Positions 15,557 to 24,650 are shown, numbered from the stretch's first letter. The stretch is 64,000 bases of DNA from Duganella sp. sic0402 (GCF_019219065.1 NZ_JAHUWK010000007.1:186001-250000), one strand, 5' to 3'. Made by a program: numbers and translations. Notes: generated by a model from the sequence alone, not told the origin.

Positions 15557-17485
15557 ATGACTCAAGCAAATCAAACTCCTGACCTGATCCTGCATCGCGG
15601 CCTGTTTACCACGCTGGACCGCAGCAACCCGACCGCCGAAGCGGTCGCCATCAAGGATGGCAAGTTCATCGCCGTCGGCCGCGCCAATGAGGTGATGGCG
15701 CTGGCCGGACCGAACACCAAGGTGGTCGACCTGCACGGCAAGCGCGTGCTGCCAGGCCTGATCGACAACCACTGCCACATCATACGCGGCGGCCTGAATT
15801 TCAACCTGGAGCTGCGCTGGGACGGCGTGCGCTCGCTGGCTGACGCGATGGCCATGCTGAAGGCGCAAGTCGCCATCACGCCAGCGCCGCAATGGGTGCG
15901 CGTGGTGGGCGGCTTCACCGAACACCAGTTCGCCGAAAAGCGCCTGCCGACCATCGAGGAGCTGAACGCAGTGGCGCCGGACACGCCGGTATTCATCCTG
16001 CACCTGTATGACCGCGCGCTGCTGAACGGCGCCGCCCTGCGCGCTGTTGGCTATACCAAGGACACGCCGGAACCGCCGGGCGGCCAGATCCTGCGCGACG
16101 GCTCGGGCAACCCGACTGGCCTGCTGTTGGCCAAGCCGAATGCGGCTATCCTGTATTCGACGCTGGCGAAGGGGCCGAAACTGCCGCTGGAATACCAGGT
16201 CAACTCGACCCGCCACTTCATGCGCGAGCTGAATCGCCTGGGCATCACCGGCGTGATCGACGCGGGCGGCGGCTTCCAGAACTATCCGGAAGACTACCAG
16301 GTGATCCAGCAGCTGTCGGACGAGCAGCAGCTGACCGTGCGCCTGGCCTACAATCTGTTCACGCAAAAGCCCAAGCAGGAGAAGGAAGACTTCCTGAACT
16401 GGACGCAAAGCGTCAAGTACCAGCAGGGCGATGATTACTTCCGTCACAATGGCGCGGGCGAGATGCTGACTTTCTCGGCGGCCGACTTCGAGGACTTCCG
16501 CGAGCCGCGTCCCGACATGCCGCCGAATATGGAAGACGACCTGGAAGGCGTGGTGCGCGTGCTGGCGCAGAACCGCTGGCCATGGCGCATGCATGCGACC
16601 TACGACGAAACCATCAGCCGCGCGCTGGATGTGTTCGAGCGCGTCAACCAGGAGATTCCGCTGCAAGGCCTGAACTGGTTCTTCGACCACGCCGAAACCA
16701 TTTCCGACCAGTCGATCGACCGCATCGCCGCGCTGGGCGGTGGCATCGCCGTGCAGCACCGCATGGCCTATCAGGGCGAATACTTCATCGAGCGCTATGG
16801 CCACGGCGCGGCCGAAGCCACGCCGCCGATCAAGAAGATACTGGAGGCGGGCGTGAAAACCTCGGCCGGCACCGACGCCACCCGCGTCGCGTCGTACAAC
16901 CCGTGGGTGTCGCTGGCCTGGATGATCACCGGTAAAACCGTCAGCGGCGCGCAGCTGTACCCGCGCGCCAATTGCCTGGACCGCGAACAGGCGCTGCGCA
17001 TGTGGACCGAGAACACCACCTGGTTCTCCAACGAGGAAGGCAAGAAGGGCCGCATCGAAGTAGGCCAGCTGGCCGACATGATCGTGCCGGACAAGGACTT
17101 CTACGCTTGCGCCGAAAGCGAAATCTGGGACCTGACTTCGGAGCTGACGCTGGTCGGCGGCAAGATCGTCTACGCGGCTGGCGCCTTTGCCAGCCATGAC
17201 CTGCCACCGCCGCCGGCGATGCCCGACTGGTCGCCGGTGCGCCGTTTCGGCGGCTATGCCGGCTGGGGCGAGAAGCAGGGCACCAGCCGCGCCGCGCTGA
17301 AGGAGCTGGAGCAGCGCCAGCTGAAGCAGAAGCGTGAGCGCGAACAGCAGGCCGCCGCCTGCGGCTGCGCCAACAATTGCAATGTGCACGGCCACCAGCA
17401 CGCCAACTCGTGGGGCAGCAAGGCGCCGGTGTCGGATCTCAAGTCGTTCTGGGGCGCGCTGGGTTGCGCCTGCTGGGCGGTGTAA
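15557..17485 (+). CDS. YtcJ-like amidohydrolase with Cys/His-rich C-terminal tail
   Basis: 642 residues, cytoplasmic (no signal peptide). Amidohydrolase-superfamily TIM barrel with the first metal motif HCH (H72, H74; VLPGLIDNHCHIIRGG), a later Asp near TDATR (about 440), and a C-terminal beta segment (GRIEVGQLADMIVPDKD). The tail after about 575 is atypical: a charged helix, then C602, C604, C608, H611, H613, H615 and C637, C639, which looks like an extra metal-binding or maturation module absent from usual YtcJ proteins. The substrate is unknown; family members hydrolyse amides or formamides. Its stop overlaps the next start (TAATG). Confidence 0.85.
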   Translation: MTQANQTPDLILHRGLFTTLDRSNPTAEAVAIKDGKFIAVGRANEVMALAGPNTKVVDLHGKRVLPGLIDNHCHIIRGGLNFNLELRWDGVRSLADAMAMLKAQVAITPAPQWVRVVGGFTEHQFAEKRLPTIEELNAVAPDTPVFILHLYDRALLNGAALRAVGYTKDTPEPPGGQILRDGSGNPTGLLLAKPNAAILYSTLAKGPKLPLEYQVNSTRHFMRELNRLGITGVIDAGGGFQNYPEDYQVIQQLSDEQQLTVRLAYNLFTQKPKQEKEDFLNWTQSVKYQQGDDYFRHNGAGEMLTFSAADFEDFREPRPDMPPNMEDDLEGVVRVLAQNRWPWRMHATYDETISRALDVFERVNQEIPLQGLNWFFDHAETISDQSIDRIAALGGGIAVQHRMAYQGEYFIERYGHGAAEATPPIKKILEAGVKTSAGTDATRVASYNPWVSLAWMITGKTVSGAQLYPRANCLDREQALRMWTENTTWFSNEEGKKGRIEVGQLADMIVPDKDFYACAESEIWDLTSELTLVGGKIVYAAGAFASHDLPPPPAMPDWSPVRRFGGYAGWGEKQGTSRAALKELEQRQLKQKREREQQAAACGCANNCNVHGHQHANSWGSKAPVSDLKSFWGALGCACWAV

Positions 17486-17916
17486 TGCATGCCCCGTCGA
17501 TAGCGACGACCGCGGCGCAAAAAGCGCCGTGGATACGCTGGGTATGCCTGCTGCTGCTGTGTGCCGCCTATCTTCAGGGCGGCATCAACAAGCTGATGGA
17601 CTTCAACTCGGCCATCGGCGAGATGCAGCATTTCGGCCTGTCGCCGGCAGCGCCTCTGGCGGCGCTGGTGATCGCGCTGGAGCTGGGCGCTTCAGCTGCC
17701 ATCCTCACCGGCTATTACCGCTGGCTGGGCGCGGGTTTCCTCGGCGTGTTCACGCTGATGGCCACCTTCGTCGCCAACCGGTTCTGGGAGATGGGCGGGC
17801 AGGAGCGCTTTATGGCGGCGAATAGTTTTTTCGAGCACCTGGGCCTGACCGGCGCCTTCCTGCTGGTGGCCTGGCTCGATTTACAGAAACAGAAAGGTAG
17901 TAATGGAACGCGGTGA
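17485..17916 (+). CDS. DoxX-family membrane protein
   Basis: 143 residues starting within the TAATG overlap with the amidohydrolase stop. Four hydrophobic helices (about 18-36, 56-75, 80-100, 115-135), with GGINKLMDF after the first, are typical of the DoxX family. The role in this family is often linked to quinones or redox partners but is not established. It overlaps the following gene by 14 bases, which supports tight co-translation in the XapX - amidohydrolase - DoxX - DUF1275 operon. Confidence 0.8.
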   Translation: MHAPSIATTAAQKAPWIRWVCLLLLCAAYLQGGINKLMDFNSAIGEMQHFGLSPAAPLAALVIALELGASAAILTGYYRWLGAGFLGVFTLMATFVANRFWEMGGQERFMAANSFFEHLGLTGAFLLVAWLDLQKQKGSNGTR

Positions 17917-18559
17917 TATCAAACAAGGCGTCACGCTGGGCTTTTTGGCCGGCTACGTCGACACGCTGGGCTTTGTCGGCCTGTTCGGCCTGTTCACGGC
18001 GCACGTGACGGGCAACTTCGTCCTGATCGGCCGCGCGCTGATCGAGCCGTCGCAATCGATCGCCATCAAGCTGATGGTGTTCCCGGTGTTTATCCTGTTT
18101 GTCGCGCTGGCGCGGCTGGCGATTGTGCGCTGGGAACGCAATGGCGGCAAGGTGCTGCGCAACAGCTTCCTGTTCCAGTTGTTCATGATGCTGGCGACGG
18201 TGGTGTGTGCATGGCATGCGGCGCCGGTGGTGGAAGCCTCCGCGCCATTGACGCTATTGACCGGCATGCTGTGCGCCGGCGCAATGGCGGTGCAGAACTG
18301 CTACGGCAAACTGTTGCTGGGTAAAACCTCGGCCACCACCGTCATGACGGGTAACGTCACGACGCTGGTGATCGAGGCGGTGGATTCGATGCGCGGCGAT
18401 CCGGAAGCGATCAACCGCTGCAAGAAGCTGACCTGGCCGGTGCTGTCGTTTGCCGCCGGCTGCATGCTGGGTGGCGTGGCGTTTGTCTATACAGGCTTCC
18501 ACGGCCTGCTGCTGCCGTGCGTGCTGCTGGTGTGGCTGGCCGCGTCGGCCAAGGATTAA
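17903..18559 (+). CDS. YoaK / DUF1275-family membrane protein
   Basis: 218 residues with about six hydrophobic helices and the DUF1275 signatures GFLAGYVDTLGF and LFTAHVTGNFVLIGRAL near the N-terminus, plus a TTVMTGNVTTLV repeat of the same pattern near 145. These are inner-membrane proteins of unknown function. Last gene of the XapX operon; its stop overlaps the convergent regulator stop by 4 bases, so the two transcripts run into each other without a terminator. Confidence 0.87.
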   Translation: MERGDIKQGVTLGFLAGYVDTLGFVGLFGLFTAHVTGNFVLIGRALIEPSQSIAIKLMVFPVFILFVALARLAIVRWERNGGKVLRNSFLFQLFMMLATVVCAWHAAPVVEASAPLTLLTGMLCAGAMAVQNCYGKLLLGKTSATTVMTGNVTTLVIEAVDSMRGDPEAINRCKKLTWPVLSFAAGCMLGGVAFVYTGFHGLLLPCVLLVWLAASAKD

Positions 18560-19194
18560 ATCGAGATAATGCCGCGTTTGAGGGCGATCGTCACCGCATG
18601 GGTGCGATCGTTCGCGGCCAGCTTGGCCAGCACGTTCTTCATGTGGGCCTTGACGGTTTCTTCGGAAATCGACAGGCGTTCCGCGATGCGGCGATTGGAA
18701 TGTCCACTCGCCGCATGATTCAATACTTCCATCTCGCGTGAACTCAATGGCCCCTGGCCCATGTGCTGGGCCAGTTCCATGGCGATCTCCGGCGGAATGC
18801 GGCGCTGCCCCATGTGCACGCCGCGCACCGTGTCCAGCAAGTCCTTGCGCAAAGTGCTCTTCAACAGGAAACCTGCGGCGCCGCCTTGCACGGCGCGCAG
18901 GATCTGCGCGTCGCCCTTGTAGGTAGTGAGCATGACCACGCGCGCGTTGTTATGCTCGCGGCGGATTTCATGCAGCGCGCCGACGCCATCCAGCTCCGGC
19001 ATGGCGATATCCATGATGGTGACATCGGGCCGCAGGCGCTCGAAGGCGTCCACGGCCTCGCGGCCATTGCATGCCTCGCCAACCACACACATATCGGTTT
19101 GGCTGGAAATAGCTTCGCCCAGGCCGGCTCGCAGCAGGGGGTGATCGTCGACGACGAGCACGGAAATCGGGCGGGGAGAGGTACGCATGTCCAT
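18556..19194 (-). CDS. NarL/FixJ-family response regulator, paralogue of 11462-12109
   Basis: 212 residues. The receiver has acidic pair D16/D17, acceptor D62 (VTIMDIAMPELDG), MLTTYKGD and FLLKS; the C-terminal LuxR HTH reads LSSREMEVLNHAASGHSNRRIAERL then EETVKAHMKNVLAKL. It is very similar to the regulator at 11462-12109, including the ending DRTHAVTIALKRGI. No kinase gene is adjacent: it lies 27 bp behind the secreted hydrolase gene on the same strand and would be co-transcribed with it. The propeller kinase 3.4 kb to the left is the nearest possible phospho-donor. Start could also be Met 19188. Confidence 0.9.
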   Translation of the reverse strand: MDMRTSPRPISVLVVDDHPLLRAGLGEAISSQTDMCVVGEACNGREAVDAFERLRPDVTIMDIAMPELDGVGALHEIRREHNNARVVMLTTYKGDAQILRAVQGGAAGFLLKSTLRKDLLDTVRGVHMGQRRIPPEIAMELAQHMGQGPLSSREMEVLNHAASGHSNRRIAERLSISEETVKAHMKNVLAKLAANDRTHAVTIALKRGIISI

Positions 19195-19221
19195 ATGCTT
19201 GATTTTACAGAAATTGCTGAC

Positions 19222-20169
19222 TTATTGCTGACGCAACTGCGTGTAATTCAGCGGCAGCCAGTCATAGCCTTTGCCGTCCACGCGCAGATGGCCCAGGCCA
19301 GGGAAGGATAAGTGGGCCGCGCCAACCAGCGCGCCTTCCTTGGCCAGTGCCGGGAATACCTTGGCGCGTGCGGCGGCGGCGGTCTTGGCGTCGCTGTCGA
19401 AGCCGATCGTCACTTCCGGATGCGCCAGCTGCACGGCGGCGACGTGAATCAGGTCGCCGACCAGCACCAGCTTTTTGCCCTTGCTCTCGAAGGTATAGAT
19501 GGTGTGGCCTGGGGTATGGCCGTAGCTGGAGGTGGCGCGCACGCCTGGCGCCAGTTCGGTGTCGCCGCTGAACGGCTTCAGTTGCTGGGCGGCGGCGTAA
19601 GGCGACAGCGAGGCGATGGCGCCCTGGAAGAAGCCTTTGCTGTCGGCCGGCGCCTGTTCCAGCTGCGTCTGGCTGAGCCAGAAGTCGGTGTCACGCTTGT
19701 CGGCGCGCACCACGGCGTTGGGGAAAATCCGCTGGCTGTTGCCAGCCAGGCCGCCGACGTGGTCCGGGTGCAGGTGGGTCAGATAGATTTCATCGACTTG
19801 CTCTGGCTGATAGCCGGATGCCTTGATATTCGCCGCCAGCTTGCCCAGCGTCGGGCCGAACAGGCTGCCGGCGCCGGTGTCCACCAGAATCAGTTTGCCG
19901 CCGGTGTTGATCAGGAAGCCGTTGACCGAGGTTTCGGTGGGCGTGGTCTGGAAATTGCGCGCCAGCGCTTTCTTGGTGACTTCCGCCGGCTCGTGCAGCA
20001 GTTTGTCGATCGGCAGGTCGACCGTGCCATCGCTGAGCGCGGTGACTTCAAAGTCGCCCAGCATGATGCGTTGAAAACCGGGCGCGTTGGTGCCGGCCAG
20101 CGGCGCGGCGGCAAAAGCGGAAGTGGTAGCGGCCAGGGCCAGGGCGGAAACGAGGGTGGTGAATTTCAT
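19222..20169 (-). CDS. exported metallo-beta-lactamase-fold hydrolase
   Basis: 315 residues, start behind AAAGGACTGAGCAC, with signal peptide (MKFTTLVSALALAATTSAFA). The MBL fold is shown by the zinc motif THLHPDHVGG (HxHxDH) and later GHTPGHT and GDLIH. Length and layout resemble periplasmic MBL hydrolases such as lactonase-like or organophosphate-hydrolase-like enzymes rather than true beta-lactamases; substrate unassigned. Divergent from a LysR gene with shared operator-like repeats, so probably LysR-controlled. The response regulator gene follows 27 bp downstream. Confidence 0.88.
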   Translation of the reverse strand: MKFTTLVSALALAATTSAFAAAPLAGTNAPGFQRIMLGDFEVTALSDGTVDLPIDKLLHEPAEVTKKALARNFQTTPTETSVNGFLINTGGKLILVDTGAGSLFGPTLGKLAANIKASGYQPEQVDEIYLTHLHPDHVGGLAGNSQRIFPNAVVRADKRDTDFWLSQTQLEQAPADSKGFFQGAIASLSPYAAAQQLKPFSGDTELAPGVRATSSYGHTPGHTIYTFESKGKKLVLVGDLIHVAAVQLAHPEVTIGFDSDAKTAAAARAKVFPALAKEGALVGAAHLSFPGLGHLRVDGKGYDWLPLNYTQLRQQ

Positions 20170-20210
20170 GTGCTCAGTCCTTTAATTAATTTACTGATGA
20201 ACGAAGTATG

Positions 20211-20275
20211 CATCTTTGCAAAAAATGGCACAATATGGAAAAAGGCAAATGAAATTTGCTAATTGTGCAAAGATG
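20211..20275. promoter_or_regulatory. LysR-type operator region with nested inverted repeats
   Basis: Three repeats lie in the divergent MBL/LysR promoter: long-range arms CATCTTTGCA (20211-20220) and TGCAAAGATG (20266-20275), perfect over 10 bp; GCAAAT-GAA-ATTTGC (20245-20259); and TTTGC-N7-GCAAA (20255-20271), which fits the LysR T-N11-A box. Two boxes about 55 bp apart match the usual recognition and activation sites of LysR regulators. Binding by the adjacent LysR is inferred. Confidence 0.55.
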
Positions 20276-20283
20276 AGGGAAGC

Positions 20284-21252
20284 ATGATCGATAGCTTAAA
20301 GTGTTTTGTTACTGTGGTGGAACTCAGCAGCTTGTCCAGGGCGGCGGTGCAGCTGGAGATGGCCGTGTCATCCGTCTCGCGCAAGATCGACGCGCTGGAG
20401 ACGGAACTGGGCGCCAAGCTGCTGCTGCGCAGTTCGCGGCAGGTGGTGGTGACCGACGCCGGCGAGCGCTTCCTGCCGCGCGCCCGCAATATCCTGGCTG
20501 AACTGGCAGAGGGCAAAAGCGCGGTGCAGGAGCTGGACACCGAGCCGCGCGGACTGCTGACGGTGACCGCGCCAGCCGCCTTCGGCCGCCTGCATGTGGC
20601 GCCGGCGATCGCTTCCTTCCTGCTGCGCCACCCGCTGATCGAAATCGACCTGCATGTCAGCGATGATGTGGTGGACTTGTCGGCGCGGCGGGTGGATGTG
20701 GCGGTGCGCGCCGGCGTGCTGCCAGCCAGCGATCTGGTGGCGACTTATCTGGCGGGCATGAACCGCGTGGTCAGCGCCAGTCCGGATTATCTGCGGCGGC
20801 ATGGCTGGCCCAGGACGCCTGAGGATTTACTCCATCACCAGTGCCTTACGGTAAACGGGCGCGTGCCGCCGCGTGGCTGGTGGCGCTTCAAGGGCGTCAA
20901 TGATTACCAGCCCTTGCCGGTGAAGGGGAATTTGCGTTGCGACGATACCGACTCGCTGCTGCATGCGGCGATCAGCGGGGCAGGCATCGTCCACCTGGCC
21001 AACTGGCTGGCCAGTGACGCCATCGTGGCTGGCCAACTGGTGCCGGTGTTTCCGATGTTGCCGGTGGAGAGGGATGAAGGGCTGCGCCGCGATCCTAACG
21101 AGCCGGCGATCCATGCGGTGCACATGCCGGGCCGCTCGAACCAGGCCAAGGCGCAGCTATTGATACGTCATTTGAAAGACTACTTCGGCAGCCCCGCCTA
21201 CTGGGATGTAGCGATGGAGGCTGCCGGGGCAGGCAAGGCGCGGGACGAGTAG
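20284..21252 (+). CDS. LysR-family transcriptional regulator
   Basis: 322 residues from ATG 20284 behind GAGGGAAGC. N-terminal winged HTH (about 1-60; CFVTVVELSSLSRAAVQLEM, SSVSRKIDALETELGAKLL) and a C-terminal periplasmic-binding-like effector domain (about 90-300; RGLLTVTAPAAFGRLHVAP), close to the CrgA/DsdC-like LysR group. Divergently transcribed from the MBL hydrolase gene with 114 bp between starts, the classical arrangement for a LysR regulator and its target. Effector unknown. It ends one base before the convergent TPR gene. Confidence 0.9.
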   Translation: MIDSLKCFVTVVELSSLSRAAVQLEMAVSSVSRKIDALETELGAKLLLRSSRQVVVTDAGERFLPRARNILAELAEGKSAVQELDTEPRGLLTVTAPAAFGRLHVAPAIASFLLRHPLIEIDLHVSDDVVDLSARRVDVAVRAGVLPASDLVATYLAGMNRVVSASPDYLRRHGWPRTPEDLLHHQCLTVNGRVPPRGWWRFKGVNDYQPLPVKGNLRCDDTDSLLHAAISGAGIVHLANWLASDAIVAGQLVPVFPMLPVERDEGLRRDPNEPAIHAVHMPGRSNQAKAQLLIRHLKDYFGSPAYWDVAMEAAGAGKARDE

Positions 21253-21253
21253 C

Positions 21254-22189
21254 TTAGTCCCAGTCGCCGCCACCGCCGCCATCATCCCAGCCGCCGCTGA
21301 CGCCGAAGTCATTGCCGCCCATATCATCGCGGCGCAGCAGTTCATCGCGCGAGGATGGGTCGTCGTAGACGATGTCGTTGCGTGGCTGATCGTGCGACGC
21401 TGCGTTGGCTTCGTTATGGTTGCCGGTGAACTGGCGCGCAATCGCTTCCGCCGCCACAAAGCCCGCACCCACCGCCGCGCCGGTCGCCAGGCCGCCCATG
21501 ATGCGCGACCCCATGCCCGGTTGCTGCTGCTGAGGATAGCCCGGCTGACCGTAGCCTTGCTGCTGCGGATAACCCTGCTGGCCCCAACCAGGCTGATTTA
21601 CGCCCTGCTGCGGATAGCCGCCCGGCGCATAGCCCGGCTGCGCGCCTGGATTGTAGCCGGCCGGGTTGTACTGGTCACCCATGGCCTGCTGCTGTTGGCG
21701 GCGCTGCATGAAGCGCGTCGCCAGCCAGATAAAGCCAGCCAGGCCAAGACCGATGATCAGGATGCCGCTAAAAGAAAAGCCCTTGCTTTCAGGCTCCCTA
21801 GCGTAGCCGCCGCTTTCATAGCCTTTGCTGCGCGCAGGTTGCTGCGCATAGCTTTTGGTGCCCTGGTCGAGCAGCGTGCGCAGCTTGCTGATCGCTTCCG
21901 GTTTGACTTTCGGCAGGCCGGGCGACAACTGCTCGGCCTTGGCCAGCGATGCGCGCGCGGATTCAAATTGGCCTTGCTTGGCCTGCAACTCCGCCTGCAC
22001 GAAATAAGCGGTGCCGCTTTTCGGGTGGGCGCTGATCACTTGATCGAGCATGCCCTGCGCTTCGGCATATTTGCCGGCGCTGGCAGCCGCGTAGACCTCC
22101 TGGACGGTGGGCTCGGCGGCAAATACAGGAGCCCCCAGCGCCAGGGCGCTAGCGAGCAGGGTAATGCGTGCAATAGATTTAGCCGTCAT
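21254..22189 (-). CDS. exported TPR protein with membrane helix and PQG-rich low-complexity tail
   Basis: 311 residues from ATG 22189, chosen because AGGAGGTATGAC stands directly before it and a signal peptide follows (MTAKSIARITLLASALALGAPVFAA). Residues 30-120 form TPR-like helices (EVYAAASAGKYAEAQGMLDQ, AKQGQFESARASLAKAEQL). A membrane helix lies at about 150-170 (GILIIGLGLAGFIWLATRF), then a Q/P/G/Y-rich stretch (about 178-235), a glycine-rich small helix (RIMGGLATGAAVGAGFVAAEA) and an acidic DDGGGGGDWD end. The layout resembles scaffold-like tetratricopeptide membrane proteins of this group; function unknown. Confidence 0.8.
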   Translation of the reverse strand: MTAKSIARITLLASALALGAPVFAAEPTVQEVYAAASAGKYAEAQGMLDQVISAHPKSGTAYFVQAELQAKQGQFESARASLAKAEQLSPGLPKVKPEAISKLRTLLDQGTKSYAQQPARSKGYESGGYAREPESKGFSFSGILIIGLGLAGFIWLATRFMQRRQQQQAMGDQYNPAGYNPGAQPGYAPGGYPQQGVNQPGWGQQGYPQQQGYGQPGYPQQQQPGMGSRIMGGLATGAAVGAGFVAAEAIARQFTGNHNEANAASHDQPRNDIVYDDPSSRDELLRRDDMGGNDFGVSGGWDDGGGGGDWD

Positions 22190-22371
22190 GTCATACCTCC
22201 TAGTGAAGACAGGCCTGAGATGATGGTAGTTTAGGCTATTTTCAAGGAAGTGAAGGTTAGCCAATGCTTAAGGGCGTGCGGTCGCACACGCCGGAGCGAT
22301 TTCCTCCGGACCTGTCGGGAGGCTGGCCAAAATTTGTCGACAATCGTCCCACCTTTTTTGCATTTTCGTCG

Positions 22372-24564
22372 TCAGAATTTCAGCTCGGCACGCACGCTTA
22401 TGCGGGCGTAACTTGCTTTCTTGGTGGTGGTTTCAAAAATGTTGTTACGGACATGAGTTTCATTGATAATCTCGCCTTGATGGGGAAGTAAATTATCCAG
22501 GCTGACGATCCAACGGTTTTTTGGATTAACCGTCCAATTGAGATTGGCGCTCAATTTTGCCGAGTGTGACTCATAAGTTCTTTGTGTAACCTGATTACGG
22601 TACCAATTGCCAGGAAGATAGTTCGCATCGACATCCAATTTCACAGGCCAATCCTTCATTGCGTACGTCAGGCCTAATTTGGCCCGCCAAGGGTTTTGAC
22701 CTTCCATACGGTTGTCTGGCACAGGTATGTCACTAAGCTCTGAATGTGCCCATCCTAGGCTACCACGCACTTCAATTTTTGGTGCCGTTTTCCAAACATC
22801 ACTTGCAATCAAGCGAAGCTCAAGATTAAGGCCTCGAAGTTGCGCATTGCCCAAATTTGTCGGACGTAGTACATAGCGTGGCTGCACTGACCAAGCAACA
22901 TTAGTCAGAACTAACTCGTTGCCGACCTTTCCCTTAATATCGCGCGCATAAAATTCAAACGTGATCTGACTGTCTTTACTGATTCCAAGCTCGTAACTCA
23001 GGTTCAGGGCGGTTGCACGTTCAGCTTGCAACATCGGATTCCCCATTCTGTCTGCGGTATCGACGGTATTCATGGCACATCCCACGAGTGGCGAGCATGG
23101 GGCATACGAATTTACGCTGGGCTGCAACAGCAATTGACTGCTGTCCGGCGCTTTGTAATTACGTGCTAGAGACGCCCTAAATTGCTGTTTCGTATCGTGC
23201 TCCATCTTTTTTGAAACATGCAAAGAGGGTGACCAAAGCCGGTAGCTTACTTCCTGAGTAATGCTACCTTCACGTATGTTAAATCGCTGCTCTTCTGCTG
23301 ATACCCCCAAATTAATGGCGAACAGCTTATTGATACGCCAGGCATCCTGCGCAAATAAGCGATAATTATTTTCTGATAAATTGCTGTTGACTCCCAAAAC
23401 ACTTAAACTCGTATCGGTCATGCCATTGAGTCGAAAATCACGGGAAAACTGCAGTCGCTTATGCGTAATTTGCGAGCCAAGTTTGACATCGTGACCGCTC
23501 TTAGTGCCTCTGCTGTAATCAAGTGAAAAACTGTCTATTGCTTGTTTGTTCCCCAACTCTTGCTGACGCAGTATATTTTCACTGAATGAATCTTGAAGAC
23601 GATTGTACGAATCACTATTCAATTTATTCCGACTTAATCGAAGCTTCAAATCCAACTCGCCATTTTCACGTTGGTCATATTTCCAAGTCATTGGCAAGCT
23701 AAACCCGTAAAAAGGCGACTTGCCGTTCTGCTGGATCGACATTGTCTGCCCGGAAGGCGAGTTGCGCAGGTCTGTTGAGTGTTCTTTTTGCGTCACTTGG
23801 CCCATATCAGGCCGCACGCTAAAAGTATTTTCGGCATCAAGCTTATATGCCAACTCACCGGCGATAGACAGTAATTCGATGCGACTCTGACCATTTTGTT
23901 GGCCCAAGTATTCAATCACCGGCAAGATTCCATCCATGCCATTGCGTTGCACATAGGTACTGCTGCGGGGGCTATTACTCTGCCGTGCAGAAACGTTTAG
24001 GTTCAGACTCAAAGGACTGTCCTGACTGAATTGGTTAATTCCCCAGCTGGCATTAAACCCGAAATTTCCCGCCGAGCTATTTAACCCGGTATTTGCATAC
24101 TGAAAACTCCTGCGCTCGATTCTTCGACTGACGATATTGATTGTTCCCGCAATGCCAAATGGCCCAGTTTCAGCGGTAGTCGTTTTTATTATCTCAATTC
24201 GTTCAACCTGCGCAAGATCAATTTCCAACGCACTTTTTCCAGCAGGTGGATGGCCATCAACCAGGATCTGTGTGTAATTTGGAAGTCCTAATAAGCCAAT
24301 TCGCCCATCTTTTCCGATAGTTACCGCAGGCTCACGCCTCAATAACTCAGAGACGTTCTGTAGTGCACTGTCGACTATACTTTGGCGGCCAATAATTAAT
24401 TTCCCTGCCGCAAAGTCTCTGCTTGCCTCGGTGTCCGATTGACGGCCGTTGACAATGACTTTTTGTTGTACGGTTGAATCGATGCTTTGTAGGCTAGCTT
24501 CTTGTGAATATGCAGATGCGCTAATCAATGCGAGCCCGCATAAAATTTCAAATTCTATTTTCAT
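22372..24564 (-). CDS. TonB-dependent receptor in AT-rich island
   Basis: 730 residues with signal peptide (to about residue 21), plug region about 30-150 (NVSELLRREPAVTIGKDGRIGL, LVDGHPPAGKSALEIDLAQVERIEI) and a barrel ending in Phe (ISVRAELKF). Its base and codon use is much more AT-rich than the surrounding genes (many AAT, TTA and ATA codons), a sign of transfer. The ligand is unknown. The gene is preceded, 86 bp upstream on the same strand, by a small secreted Cys protein, which makes a two-gene unit; the small protein could be a partner or substrate carrier, but that is speculation. Confidence 0.88.
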   Translation of the reverse strand: MKIEFEILCGLALISASAYSQEASLQSIDSTVQQKVIVNGRQSDTEASRDFAAGKLIIGRQSIVDSALQNVSELLRREPAVTIGKDGRIGLLGLPNYTQILVDGHPPAGKSALEIDLAQVERIEIIKTTTAETGPFGIAGTINIVSRRIERRSFQYANTGLNSSAGNFGFNASWGINQFSQDSPLSLNLNVSARQSNSPRSSTYVQRNGMDGILPVIEYLGQQNGQSRIELLSIAGELAYKLDAENTFSVRPDMGQVTQKEHSTDLRNSPSGQTMSIQQNGKSPFYGFSLPMTWKYDQRENGELDLKLRLSRNKLNSDSYNRLQDSFSENILRQQELGNKQAIDSFSLDYSRGTKSGHDVKLGSQITHKRLQFSRDFRLNGMTDTSLSVLGVNSNLSENNYRLFAQDAWRINKLFAINLGVSAEEQRFNIREGSITQEVSYRLWSPSLHVSKKMEHDTKQQFRASLARNYKAPDSSQLLLQPSVNSYAPCSPLVGCAMNTVDTADRMGNPMLQAERATALNLSYELGISKDSQITFEFYARDIKGKVGNELVLTNVAWSVQPRYVLRPTNLGNAQLRGLNLELRLIASDVWKTAPKIEVRGSLGWAHSELSDIPVPDNRMEGQNPWRAKLGLTYAMKDWPVKLDVDANYLPGNWYRNQVTQRTYESHSAKLSANLNWTVNPKNRWIVSLDNLLPHQGEIINETHVRNNIFETTTKKASYARISVRAELKF

Positions 24565-24650
24565 TTTTAAAACTCCAAAATAAAAACAATTTGGAGTAAG
24601 TGCGCTTATTTGCAGCAGAAGTTAGAAGGACTTGACGTGTATATGTAGTA

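Noticed and set aside
15248..17401. Very long open frame on the minus strand opposite the amidohydrolase
   Set aside because: High-GC antisense frame with low-complexity R/Q/H/V-rich protein and no ribosome site; the + strand gene has clear motifs.
19222..20169. Metallo-beta-lactamase-fold protein considered as a true class B beta-lactamase
   Set aside because: Length of 315 residues and general layout fit periplasmic MBL hydrolases; no class B-specific features could be identified.
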